This document shows, piece after piece, positions 36,521 to 47,770 of a stretch of DNA of 64,000 nucleotides. The DNA is from Prinia subflava (Eukaryota; Chordata; Aves; Passeriformes; Cisticolidae): the NCBI RefSeq assembly GCF_021018805.1, contig NC_086248.1, positions 95,007,239 through 95,071,238 on the forward strand, read 5' to 3'. The notes under the pieces are model-generated. The model was given only the letters and a program-made list of their open reading frames with translations, was not told the DNA's origin and did not search any database. Position 1 is the stretch's first letter. Every line of letters starts with the position of its first letter. The translations under genes were made by a program, and so were the position numbers.

Positions 36521-39500
36521 GCAGGGTCAGGCTGGGCCTCTGGGCCCCGCCAGAGCTGGATAAGCAGCTGTGGTGGCTGAGCAGGGACAGCCTGAGCCTT
36601 GCATCCTTAGCACAAGCCCAGCCATCACAAAGATGAGCAGCTGCTGGAGATGGCACCATCTCTGGGGCTTGCTGTACCTTCTTTAAAGACCCACTGGGGT
36701 CCACTCCTGCTGCTGCTGGTAGCTGTGAGGGTGGGATGCTCATCACCTCTGATCTTCCCTTGCTCCATGGGGGCTGTGTGGGTGGCAGGACCTGACCTAG
36801 CAGTTCTCTGGTTTGTGTTCTCAGGACTTTGAGTGGGCCAGGGCAGCAGTGGAGGGAAAGGAAAGTATCTCTTCCTGTCTCTTTTCTCTCTATAAAAGCC
36901 CTTGCACGAAAACCAGATCATCCTCCTTGCTGTCTGTCTGTGCTGCATTTGGCTTTGAGGGCACCTGTGGCTTGTAGGGTAGCCAAAAACAGAAACTCCC
37001 CCAGGAAGACAAGGCAAAAACTTCAGGTTCACAGCCCAAAACATCATGTAGTTGGCCAGGTTTGGGGCAAATTATTCACCTTCCTGAGGAGGAAGGAAAT
37101 ATTGAGAAATAAATTGGTCACTAGCCCAAAAATGGCCCAGTTTTGCTACTCTTTTTCTAGGACATGTGGCAAAACCACAGTCTTGGCTCTGCTGATTTTA
37201 CCTAGAATCAAGGCCAAAGGCAGCTTTTTGTTATGAGGACACTTGTTCAGGTTTTGCAGTGGAAAATTTTGCAAACCAGTGCAGTGAGAAGATGGAGGTC
37301 TGTCATGCAGAGCAGTTACCACAGCCATCCTCATCTGATTGTTAAATAGATGCTTCTGCTTCTAATAGTTTCATTTGAAAACATTTATTCCTAATAATTG
37401 CAGTAAGTAATCTAATGCACTTCTTTGCCAGAGTCCTGCATCTGGAACTAAAAAGATTTTCTGTCACAGCCTTTGAACCCAAGATCACAGCACACAGTAA
37501 CCCAGCAGAGCTACAGTGACTCATCACCACCACACTGCTGAGGCTGAAAGGGACCCTTTTCCACCCACCCATGAAAACAGAATGAATCTATCTGGACCAA
37601 GTCACACACTTTTTCCTTTCATTTGTAGAAAACAGAAACTGTGATATTTTTTTTCCTCTGAAGACCATAACTGTTTTTAATGATTAAGCTCTATGGAACA
37701 GAGATAACCACAATCCTGTCTTGTATGTCTCTTTAGAATTTAGCATCATGATTCCCCAATTCTAGCACAATACACTGGTGATCAGATATGAAGAACTGTC
37801 ATCCTGATATACAATCAAAAAAAAAATGCAATTTAAAATATCCCTGGCTTCTTCTAACTTTGACCTCTGAAGTCTGGGGGAAAATGCTATTTTTACAGAG
37901 GATCTTAAAAAGGTCCTTTTCCCAGCCTGTGTAAAAAATGCAGTACTGTGGTATACTATTCATTGTATTTAGTAGTCTTTTTTCATACCCTTTCACGCTT
38001 TTTGGGTTGGGTTATTGTTGCAGGCCAGGTCTCAGATCTCTTCAGCCCACCTTCTGATCCTGCTTCTTTGGAAGAGCAGCCCATCCTGCAGCTAGCACAG
38101 CCAGCCATCCACCCTGGTGAGCCAGAGTTCACTGGAGTATCTAGTGCCACTTCCCTGTTTCTAGAAGAATCACTGCAGCCCCTTTCTGTGTCCCACCTCT
38201 CCATCTGTCACCTTGCTAACTTGAGTCACACGTGGAGGAGGTGGGCCAGTGTCAGCGGCTGCAGAGCCAAGCATGGAGAGTAAGCAGTCACACGTGTTTT
38301 CCTTCAGGCTTTCTCAACAAACTTCAAGCAGAGGCACTTGAAAGTGCATCCATCTGTGTGAGTCAAGAGACCTCCATGGGCAGTGCTGGCAGCAGGATGG
38401 GACTGGACAGTGCCCACAGGCAGCTGGGGCACAAGTGTGTCACAGAGGGGTCACTCCTGAGCACAGCAGCCACCCAAGTCACATGCTGAGAGCTTTGTTT
38501 ATAGAGTGAATTCCGTTGGTACAAGTCATCAGAAGAAGAAAAAGCCCCATGGACAATATTATATAATCCAGACAAATATACTAATAGGGGATTTTCCAGT
38601 GGAAGAAACCTTACATCATGCCTGAGGAAGTAAAAATAAACCTGGCACTTGTATTTGCTCTAAAAACAAGAAGAGCCTTGATGAACTACTAGTTACATTT
38701 TTTTGGCTAATTATTAGTCATGCTGAGCATTGTGATGTTGATTTTAAATTTATTCCATAACTGCATCCTAACCTCAATATTAAAATACCCTCAACTTTCA
38801 AAATCAATTTCTTTCTAAGGCTCACTATTTCCAGAGAACTGTACACTTTCCTAATTATTGCTGATGTTTTAGCCATTCTTGAACCTCCTATGACCTTCTT
38901 CAGTGAAGAAAATAGCACTGGGATTTGAAAATGAACAAGTTACTTGTGAAGTAAAATAAATCAAAAAGTAAGGTTTATATAGCAACCTCTCTGTATGCCA
39001 GATACATTTAAAAAGATTTCTTATCATTGGAAAAACAATTACTTTCACTGTATTTTACATCTGAAGATCACTAGTGAAAGAAGATGTGTTTTGTTGTCAA
39101 TGGCCTGTTCTATTTAAACAGTGCACTAAAAGGAAAAACACTGTGGACCATGTTTATGCAGATTAAAAAAAGAGGAAATGTGGAAAAGGATACAAAGTGT
39201 GGCCAAAAAGACATACCAATGGCCTTAAGAACAAAGCAAAGACACAAGATGCAAAGCCAGATCTGTTATCTGTAAACAAAGCCTTTCTTTTTGGAGAAGA
39301 AAATAAAAGATCTGTATCACCATTTTGTGTTACATCCGATAAAAATGAAGCATTCGGGCAGACCAGGGGATTCCAGTGATTCACAGCATGTCACTTTTTA
39401 TCCATGAGGTGCATGATGAGGTGTTCATGACTTTCCATTGCTGAACAGTAGAATTATCCAGGGAGGAAAGTGCGTTTGGTTTTGGCAAAGCCTCACTGGC

Positions 39501-41941
39501 TACTTTTTTACAGAACCTTACAATTAGGTTCATCTGAGAAGACTCAAGTTAGTGGCAGAGAGGTGTTATTTGGATGAAAATCAAAGTCTTCTTAACTTAT
39601 GCACCAGAGACAGCCAAAACCAGGTTGGGTTCACTTTGGGTGCCGGTTACAGCTTCTAAGTGCTGATCTTACACCCAAGATAAGTCATAACAGCTTTAGA
39701 CCGACTGTCTATGAGTCCCAGAGGGTGAGATAAGAATGAGGGAAGTGCAGATGTTCCTTCTCCTTCACACATCTTTTGCTGGGGGTGGACAGTGGATCAT
39801 ATAGAAATTGGCAGGTCCTCATTGCAGCTGTCTAAGTTTGGCCATTCCCTTTCTCTCCACCCCCACCTCCTTCTCTTTCCAAGTAGCAAATGGAGCATCT
39901 CAGGGAAACAGCTGACCTGCAAAGTCCACGTCAGGTACAAGGGCTTTCTACTGGGCCTGCTCTTTCCTCTGCCTCCTTCACCTTTGCCAAATGAAATAAT
40001 TCCTGTCATATGTGAATTCCTCTTCCAGCGCTGAGTCTTGGCACTGCTAGCCTGTTAACCACTTCTTTCAGCTGTGAGGGAACCAGCCCAGCTTCTGAAA
40101 TTCTCAGACTTGCTTCCAGGTTTCTTTAAAAAAGGGGCTGCTCTTGCAACTGCTATTTCCAGGCAAGCAAAGGTAGCAAAGCCTATTCCCTGAGCTCACC
40201 CTAGGTCCTGGGCTAGCTCAGAAATGGAAATAGGGAATTCAGTCCCATTGTGCTCTTGTCTATTAACAACTGGCAATGAGAAGAACTGAATGCAGCTGTA
40301 GGGCTCCTCACAATATTCCATCTCAGCAGCCCTGACCAGAAACCTGGAGAAGTCACATCAGCTGTCAGGCTTCCTCAGCGGGAGACACCATCCACAGGCT
40401 GAGCATGAGCCAACCATGCAGCTTTAAGGAGACTGGCCCTCTGTGGAAGGAGATGGACGTAGAGGTAACTTCCAGAAAGTCATTCATGCTCCTCAGCAGT
40501 TCCCTGGGGCACATTTGTGTTGGTGCTCCTTTCCCAGCTGCACTTTGCAAGTGACTTCACTTCCAGGTGAGCTGTAAGTAAAAAGCTGGAGGTCTATATA
40601 GAACTCACTTAGATTAGGTTGTTGGACAGAGAAGTCTCATCCCAGCTGGACTTCCTGTCAGGGTGAATTCTAAGCATCATTTTTCTTTCCTTTTTGGGAA
40701 AAGATGGTTCTGTTGGTACAGGTGGAGGCAGTGTGCATGCTCTGATGTAAAGGGTCAACAGTGTGGGCTGTGGCACCTGTCAGTTGACATTAAGCATAAG
40801 AAGAAAAGAAGTTTTCCATTTTTTTTTTAAACCTAGCCTGTACTCATTAGGCTACCTCTCCTCTTAGAAAAAAAGACATTAACATGGAAGGTTTTCAAAT
40901 ATCAAATGGAAACACTGACATGGTAAACACTATGCCACTCACTGCAGTTTTTTTCCAGAGCAGAACTGGCTCTTAATATCCCCACGCTTTGGCAGATTTT
41001 CAAAGCAAGCAGAAGAGAGAGTTAAGGGCCTCCCCTGAGACTCCTCTAACACCAAGTTGTGGACAGGTCCACTCCAAGGTGAACAGGATCCCACCATGGG
41101 TCATAATGCAGAAGTCAAATTTAAAAAGCAGCCCACTTAGTAGGAAGTGGTTCAATGGGGACATTTGGTTTTGGAAGAGTGAACTGCAAAATTTAAAAAG
41201 TAACCTTGCACTTTGGTGCTTAGAACTGACAACCAGTGTATAATGTCCTACCAGCAGCATATGAAAGGAAAAATTCTTCTTTGGATGGAATGTGTGGGAA
41301 GTTTATGCCTCTGAATCTTGAATATTTATTCCCCCTTGACCTTTCTACATGATGCATGTTCCACAATCTGGAATCTGCTTCCACATCAATCTTACTTTGA
41401 ACAAAAAAGTGGTTTTGATAATTTTTCTAAGTAAGGCTATTAACTTACAGTTTGGATCTTCTGCATAAAAATATTCACAAGTTTTTTTTTTCAGGCTGAC
41501 CTTTGGCTCTGGGCAATGATGCAAATAACCTTCCTGCCAACTTGCTGATGTAAAAGGGGAAAAGTGGGAGGGGGGGCAGGGATGGAGTGTAATACTACTG
41601 TCCTAGGAATTGGATCCAGCTGGCCTCCACAAATACAGTCAGCCACGGGGGTAGAGGGGAAGAAAAAAACAAAAAACAATTAAACATAAAAGACTTGATT
41701 TCAGAAGGTGTTGTGCACCTACAGATTTTCTGCATTTGACCTGAGTGTTCTGCATATTTGGAAATCAGTCCCAGCAGTGGAATTGTTCTGAGCCAATAAT
41801 ATTACAGGTCAGCTATTCCTGATTCACTGGGTCACCCCCTCACATTTTTCATGTAATTCTAAAGTTCTTTTAGGTTGGACAATGAGGGTTGATTCCTTGA
41901 ACCTTTCCTTCTTAAGCATATCTTCCCTATCGCCTGTGTCA
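36521..41941. other. Unannotated noncoding sequence, GC-richer at its start
   Basis: No gene is firmly supported. The interval 36521-37050 is GC-richer and carries long overlapping open frames on both strands, the usual chance pattern. A possible but weak exon candidate lies at 38024-38279: an acceptor-like TTGTTGCAG before it, a donor-like GTAAGC after it, and one frame open throughout, but no recognisable protein. The rest is featureless by eye. Confidence 0.5.
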
Positions 41942-42173
41942 GAGGAGATTAACATTGGATATTAGGGAAAGGTTCTTCACCCAAAGGGTTGGGCACTGGA
42001 GCAGACTCCCCAGGGCAGTGGTCACAGCAGCAAGCCTGACAGAGTTCAAGAAGTATTTGGATAATGCTCTCAGGCACATGGTGTGACTCTTGGGGTGTTC
42101 TATGCAGGGCCAGGAGTGGGATTTGATGATCCTTGTGTGTCCCTTCATACCTACCATATTCTGTGATTCTATA
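41942..42173 (+). mobile_element. CR1 LINE 3'-end fragment
   Basis: Motifs occur in CR1 order: TTGGATATTAGGGAAAGGTTC, then CAAAGGGTTGGGCACTGGAG, a segment with CCCCAGGGCAGTGGTCACAG, GAGTTCAAGAAGTATTTGG, and a 3' end with GTGTCCCTTCATACC and ATTCTGTGATTCTAT. This is a 5'-truncated copy of about 230 bases covering the 3' UTR. It is moderately preserved with no coding capacity. It lies about 190 bases before a second, longer CR1 in the same orientation. Confidence 0.9.
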
Positions 42174-42313
42174 AAACCCCCTTTCTCTCTTCCCTTCTTG
42201 TTCTCCCATTATTTGTTTCAGCTACTGGTCTGATACTTGTGGGGAAAGTAAAATCTCAAATTCCTGGAGTTCTGGATTTCACAATACATAATTGAAACAA
42301 CTCTGTGACTTCA

Positions 42314-42317
<4 letters not shown>

Positions 42318-42347
<30 letters not shown>
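42318..42347. repeat. T30 homopolymer between two CR1 copies
   Basis: An uninterrupted run of 30 T, ending about 15 bases before the recognisable start of the next CR1. CR1 normally ends in short octamer repeats and not in a homopolymer, so the tract is not explained by either CR1. It could be the reversed A-tail of another insertion or local slippage. Confidence 0.9.
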
Positions 42348-42352
<5 letters not shown>

Positions 42353-42362
42353 GTGGTGTGAT

Positions 42363-43116
42363 GGTTCTTGTTGTGGCAAAGACCTGCCTACAACCCATGG
42401 TGTCAGTCCAGGCTGGGGAATGAACAGATTGAGAGCAGCCTTGGGGAGGAGGACTTGGAGCTGCTGGTGGATGAGAGGATGGACATCAGTGAGCAATGTG
42501 TGCTTGAGCCCAGAAAACCAATTGTATCCTGGGATGCTTTAAAAGGATCATGGCCAGCAAGTCAAGGGAGGTAATTCTGCCCCTCTAGTCCCCTGTGGTG
42601 AGACCACAGCTCCAGTGCTGTGTCCAGCTAGGGGTGCCCAACACAGCAAGGACACAGAGAGAGAGAGAGAGTTGGAGAGTCCAGAGGAGGCCGACAAGGT
42701 GATCAGAGGAATGGAGCACCTCTCCTGTGAGGACAGGCTGAGAGAACTGGGAGTGTTCAGCCTAGGAAAGAGAAGGCTTTGGGGTGACATAATTGCAGCT
42801 TTCAGAACCTGAAGGGAGCCTACAAGAAAGATGGACAGAGACCATTTACAAGGGCATGAAGTGACAGGACAAGGTGGGATGGCTTCAGACTGAAAGACAT
42901 TAGATTAGGTATTAGGAAAATATTCTTTACTGTGAGGGAGGTATGACACTGGAACGGCTTGCCCAGAGAAGTTGTGGATGTGCCATCCCAGCTAAGATGG
43001 ATGGGGCTCTGAGCAACCTGGTATAGTGGAAGATGTCCCTGCCCAGGGCAGGGGGATTGGAATGAGATGAGTTTTAAGGTTCCTTCCAACACAAACTATT
43101 CTGTGATTCTATGATT
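42363..43116 (+). mobile_element. CR1 LINE, longest copy in the window (end of ORF2 plus 3' UTR)
   Basis: About 750 bases match the 3' part of CR1. From 42413 the translation carries the motif ESSLGEEDLELLVDE, the C-terminal part of the CR1 ORF2 protein (endonuclease/reverse transcriptase). It then breaks at a stop near 42574. A different frame continues the same protein from about 42702 with [17 protein letters not shown], so there is at least one frameshift. The 3' UTR follows (AGATTAGGTATTAGGAAAAT, CCCTGCCCAGGGCAGGGGG) and the copy ends with CCTTCCAACACAAACTATTC and ATTCTATGATT. The catalytic reverse-transcriptase core is absent, so the copy is dead. An (AG)8 expansion at 42656-42671 sits inside it. 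Confidence 0.95.
42656..42671. repeat. (AG)8 microsatellite inside CR1
   Basis: Eight AG units form a perfect dinucleotide run inside the CR1 copy at 42363-43116. It probably grew by slippage after insertion from an ACAGAG-type seed. Confidence 0.85.
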
Positions 43117-43629
43117 AGCTCAGCTGAGGACACCAAGTTCATTTCATACGTCCTATACTAGGACAGCCATCGCTGGGAACTGTTATTAAGTCTCTTTTTT
43201 TGAGCTGGTCATCCAGATGTGAAAACTTTCCTTGTCTGACATCACTTACCAGAACTTCTCTCTGAAGTATCCAGCAGCATCATTTCTGCTTTGGCATCAG
43301 GTGGCAGGCACTGAGAGCCTAATCTGGGCAGAGAAAATCAAGCAGCAGATGAGGCACGTTTCTGCTGACTCAGATCACAGCAGCAGGCAGCCCGGGAGTT
43401 TCCAGCCCTGCTCGCATGCCCTACAGTTCTGTTAGAGGTGGATTTGTTTGTAAGAAGGAGCCAGGGGCATGCCCAAAGCTGGCTGCTCTCACAGGAATTG
43501 GGTTTGCAGGAGGGAGAAGTGCACATGGATACCGTGTCCTTCTTAGTACAGCAGCAAGGCTGCCACCCTAAGGCCAGAGGGATGCACTGAAGCATTCTTT
43601 TCCTTCTGAAGGCTCACACAATTGTCCAG
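43117..43629. other. Unannotated noncoding sequence
   Basis: No gene or repeat is recognised between the long CR1 and the next candidate block. A GC-richer part around 43290-43420 holds CAGCAGGCAGCCCGGGAG but no coding evidence. Confidence 0.5.
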
Positions 43630-43745
43630 CGTGCCTTGATTTTAGCGGGATCATGGGACTGTCCAGATTCTGCGTTCATTGCCACAGCAGCCAGCCGTGA
43701 TTTTGCATTTTAGCAAAGGGAGCGTGGCAGTTGCATTTGAAGGGG
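43630..43745. promoter_or_regulatory. Possible conserved noncoding block
   Basis: A compact stretch with retained CpGs and motif-like words: TTGATTTTAGCGGGATCATG, TTCTGCGTTCATTGCC and CCGTGATTTTGCATTTTAGC (containing an octamer-like TTTTGCAT), then GGGAGCGTGGC. No frame spans it. It was selected by appearance only. Confidence 0.25.
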
Positions 43746-44979
43746 ATCCAATGAGTGTAGAAATATGCTCCAAGGATTTACTGACTACCCCAAGCTTGAC
43801 TTCATCAATATGACCCCCACCCAAGCTTTAAAAAATTCTTGGATAAGTACTGGAAAGGTGATGAGATTGAATTAAAGTCACCAAATGTAAAGATAATAAG
43901 TGATTTTTTTTTCATTTTATTTGCCTTCTGATATAGACTCAGCACAGCTGATTTCACAGGTTTTATTTCACAGATGTGGTTTCTCATCAGTTTTTTAGGA
44001 CCCTCAAGAAAGAAACATGAAAATACCAAGCAATAGGGAAAAAAAAAAAATGGAGTCACAGGCTCAAAGAACGTGAGTCACATTGACCCTGATGACTTTT
44101 AAAAAGACAAAAGCCAGAATGCTCAGCTCTTCCCTCTTCCAGATGCTCAGGTCTTGGCTGCAAACAAAGGATGTGTGATGTGAAAAGCCACTGAGACCTG
44201 TGGGTGAGGAGTGGATTGTGAGCCTCACGTTCAGCTCATGAGATCCATCTGCCAGTGTCCACTGCCTGGGGCAGATGAGGGATGGAAGCAGTGTTTGGTG
44301 GGATGTGCAGCTTGGGCAAAGCAGGGACCTGCCCCTCTGGAAGGAACCAGGATAAAGTCATGGTAGATATTGGGATGCACAAAGGTGTTGTCTCTGACTC
44401 AGAGCTGGGCAAAGGAAGAGTCTGTTTGGTTGGAATGCTGGAGATCTCTTTTGTCAAATCTCTGTCAAAGGAGAAAAAATTTTTTCACAGGCTCTGATTT
44501 TAGGTCTCATTTGACATTTGTAGAAGCCAAAGGATGTTCTCCCATTGGCCCTAAGGCTTATTTGCTTCATAGCATGCTATCCACTATCCTTTATCAGTTT
44601 GCTCCAAGTAGGCAAGGAAGGGCCTGTGCTGGATCCCATCTTAGTCCTTTTGGTGCCATTTTGTTCTGCACAAGTCTGCCCAAAAACAGAAATCTGGATT
44701 TTTAATGTTATGTAAAACTTTTCTTAACCAAGCTCCTTTTCAGGGTCCTGCTTCCTAAAACAGCCCAAGAAGAATGAAGATAAATTATTATTTCAGGAGT
44801 GAGATGAGAGGAGAGATCCTCTCTTTCAAGTTTGGTTTCCTGGTGTTTTGTAAAAGCATACCCTCACATCTTCAGGTTTTATTTAGCATATATTATTTTC
44901 ACTGAGGGGGTCTAATCAAACCACTGTTTTGAATGACTGAAGTCTTTATTTTGCTTCTTAGACTAGAGACGTAATATTC
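43746..44979. other. Unannotated noncoding sequence
   Basis: No gene is supported. Overlapping frames at 44236-44457 (minus), 44282-44497 (plus) and 44370-44705 (plus) are mutual shadows with no recognisable domain. An A12 run lies at 44039-44050. Confidence 0.5.
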
Positions 44980-45130
44980 CTTCTTATTTTGCTTTCTCTC
45001 ACGCCAGCCCTTTCAGCGAAATGCTGAGCAGTTGGACTCTAACTGCAATTCAACGTAGCACTTATCTGTGCTGCTGTTCACACTGCACGAGGTAATTTCC
45101 AAAGGTCAGAGCAGCTGGATTCCATTACAG
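44980..45130. promoter_or_regulatory. Possible conserved noncoding block
   Basis: The stretch contains CTTTCAGCGAAATGCTGAGC, GCAATTCAACGTAGCACTTA and CACTGCACGAGGTAATTTCC. The last has a TAATT homeodomain core and retained CpGs. There is no coding frame across it and no repeat. Selection is by texture only. Confidence 0.25.
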
Positions 45131-47750
45131 AAAATGCAAGGAACTCAAAATAGCCTTTGTAAATATATATATTTTTTGAGGAATTCAGGCAGCTGGCTTC
45201 AACACCCCTGGGCCCTTATTGTTTCAGATTGCTTTAGTATCAGCCTGGGGTCAAAAATTACTAAATTGCTCCTCCTCCTCCCCCAGATAAGAAATTTCCT
45301 TTGGATAAACATTAAGAAATAGTCAAAAGCAGAGATATTTCTGCTTTTGCATTCTTAATCATAAGTTTTATTGCAATAAACACTAAATCAAAAAAACTTT
45401 CTTCCATATGTGTTCAAGAACCATTTCCACTCCTTTTTTTCTACACATATGACATTTGTTTTACAATGCTGCAGTTTACAAATCAAATAGTTTCTCACAG
45501 AGATAGTATGTTTTTATTCCATTTGTCCTTTTTCAAATAGTCCAAACGTCTGTGGTTTTGTCATTAAAAGTCCAATTGGCAGATATATACGGAAACTTTA
45601 TGTTTTCCAGCTGGGCAACTACCAGTTACACATGCTCATTATTATTCATATTATCATTATAGTAACCATGGAGGATAATTCATGTGGCTTACTCAGTCAA
45701 TATTCAGTGATCTACAGCAGATACTGTCCTGAACTGTTGGAACTGAATTCTCCTTCAGCTCTGAGTACATTTTGATATGCATCTGAGCCTCCTGACTTGA
45801 CCCTTCCCTTAGAACAAAACTAGGGATGCAGAACAAAACTAGGGACGCCTCTGACCCTACATTCTGGAAATTGCTAGGGGTTTTAGATGCTTTCCTTCAG
45901 GAGGAATACCTTCAGTTTGGAACATATTCTTGTTGAGAAGGAATGTGTGGTGTTTGCTTCTCCCATAGTAGTTTTACCCCCCTGTTATTTTACTGATTGC
46001 ATTGAAATAATTTTTAACCAATCCATTGACAGAGGAGTAAGATCTCAACCCCAGTGTGTTTTAAATCATGCTGTTTATTCAGTGGGGTTTTCAATTGCTC
46101 TGAAAAATTCTAAATCCCCAAAGCTTTATTTTCCCCTCTCTCTGTAGCTGTTAATGGCCACACAAAGAGTGCTCACTCTTGGACAGAAGTGTTGTGTGCC
46201 ATGCTATAAATCACTGAATGAATGAGTCTGTCAGGGAGGATGAGCAGACTCTAAACTGTAACCATCCTAGTGGGTGGTACCATTATCCTGGCTAATTTAT
46301 TGTAAAGCTTCAGCTGACAGGAGCAGATTTCTGTGGTCTGACATAGAATAGTTTATGAAGGAGGCCAGAACCCTGCTATTTAGTTACTTCTGCAGTATTC
46401 ATATCATGACCCTATGCTATATGAAAAACTTGATTGTGCAATTTGTGAGGCATAACAACCTTAAGACTCTGAGATTTGTGGCTATCTTTACTTTTTTATT
46501 TACCTCTGTAGAAAGAAAGGAGTTTGATGAATGGACACCTAGAGAGGGTTTTATTATTGGAATAGTAAAAGCAACACCAAGTGCCATGAGACAACACAAA
46601 AGCAAACTCTTCTGTCCCATATGTGCACAGGACCCATTTCCATAGGCTTTTGTGGAGATAAATACTTGGCTGGAATGAGCTGCTATGGAGGAGAAAATTG
46701 TGTGGATGCAGATGTATTTTTCCCTTGATTGCAGTCTGGGAGGCAAGCAGATACATCCAGCTGTTCTCCTGTTCCCCAGGAACAGTGGTTATCCAAGCTG
46801 AGAATATTGCCTTTCTAGATATCTCAGGGCAAAAACAAACCCTGTGGGAACAGAGAGGAGTGAGTGAACAGAGCCCATCTCCCATCAGCTCCAAGGGCCA
46901 GCAGCAGGAAGGGTCAAGGAGGTCTCCTGGGTGATATTTGCATCCCATCTGCAGCCCACCTTGATTTTAAGGACAGCATTTTGAAGAATTCATGGAGTTA
47001 ACAATGAGGTTAGCGTCTCTTTAAACATTTTGCTTCCAGTTCAATGTGTTACCCTCCGTTAGGTCAATCTACTGTGGATGGTGTTCTCAACTCAGAAAAA
47101 TGTAGAAGGCACGATTTTGATGGAGCTCCTGGCAAATCCTTTGATTACATTCCCTGACACTCAACAGATGTCTGCAACCCACCTGGCAAACATCCATAGA
47201 GGCAGTAGCTCACTTTAGCTCTTGGTATGAAGAAGTGATATATAGTATTTAATAGAAATATTCTATTATAGATGCAACAATCCCATTTTTTCTGGATAAT
47301 TTTTTCAGCCAATAATTGAAGAACTTAATTTACATTTTATTATAAATCTTATCCAAATGCTTGAAACTTCGTTATTGGGGACCTTTGGACTTTGAGGAAT
47401 CATAAAATGAATAAGACATGACTTTTAAACTTGTGTTTAAAGATAAAATTGAAAATTAAACCATTGTTCATTGCAGTTGTGCATTCCAAGCCATAAATGT
47501 AAGAGGGAAAGTAGAAAGAAAAAATAACCAGAAGCATTTAAGTGTTTTCTGAAATTTGAAATCAAAACTGCATTTGCAAGCATTTTTGTTTCTTTTTAAT
47601 GAGCATTGCCTAAAGTCCAATTTCTGTACAGTATCCATAAAAAACTCCAGCTGCAAACATGATTATCAGATCTGCCCTGGACGTGTTCTTGTTGCTGTTG
47701 TGCCTCACATGCAGCCATAAGATAGCTGGCTGCTGGCAACTGCTGGCTTT
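45131..47750. other. Unannotated noncoding AT-rich sequence
   Basis: No gene is supported. A 19-bp tandem duplication lies at 45811-45848. The minus-strand frame at 46496-46948 (150 codons) overlaps 46417-46746 and 46355-46645 on the two strands, and none resembles a known protein. Confidence 0.5.
45811..45848. repeat. 19-bp tandem duplication, one substitution
   Basis: AGAACAAAACTAGGGATGC at 45811-45829 is directly followed by AGAACAAAACTAGGGACGC at 45830-45848. The single difference (T to C) creates a CpG in the second copy. The near identity implies a fairly recent duplication. Confidence 0.95.
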
Positions 47751-47770
47751 TTTACTGGAGCTCCAGTAAA
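47751..47770. repeat. Perfect 20-bp palindrome
   Basis: TTTACTGGAGCTCCAGTAAA equals its own reverse complement with no spacer, and contains CTGGAG|CTCCAG around a central GAGCTC. A perfect spacerless 20-bp palindrome is uncommon in vertebrate DNA because it tends to form cruciforms and to be lost. It could be a dimeric binding site, but no factor is assigned. Confidence 0.95.

Noticed and set aside
36366..37236. Several long overlapping open frames on both strands
   Set aside because: They overlap each other antisense, lie in a GC-richer stop-poor patch, and translate to proline/serine/alanine-rich random-looking sequence with no domain.
46496..46948. 150-codon minus-strand frame
   Set aside because: No domain; cysteine- and histidine-rich only by composition; overlaps other frames on both strands.
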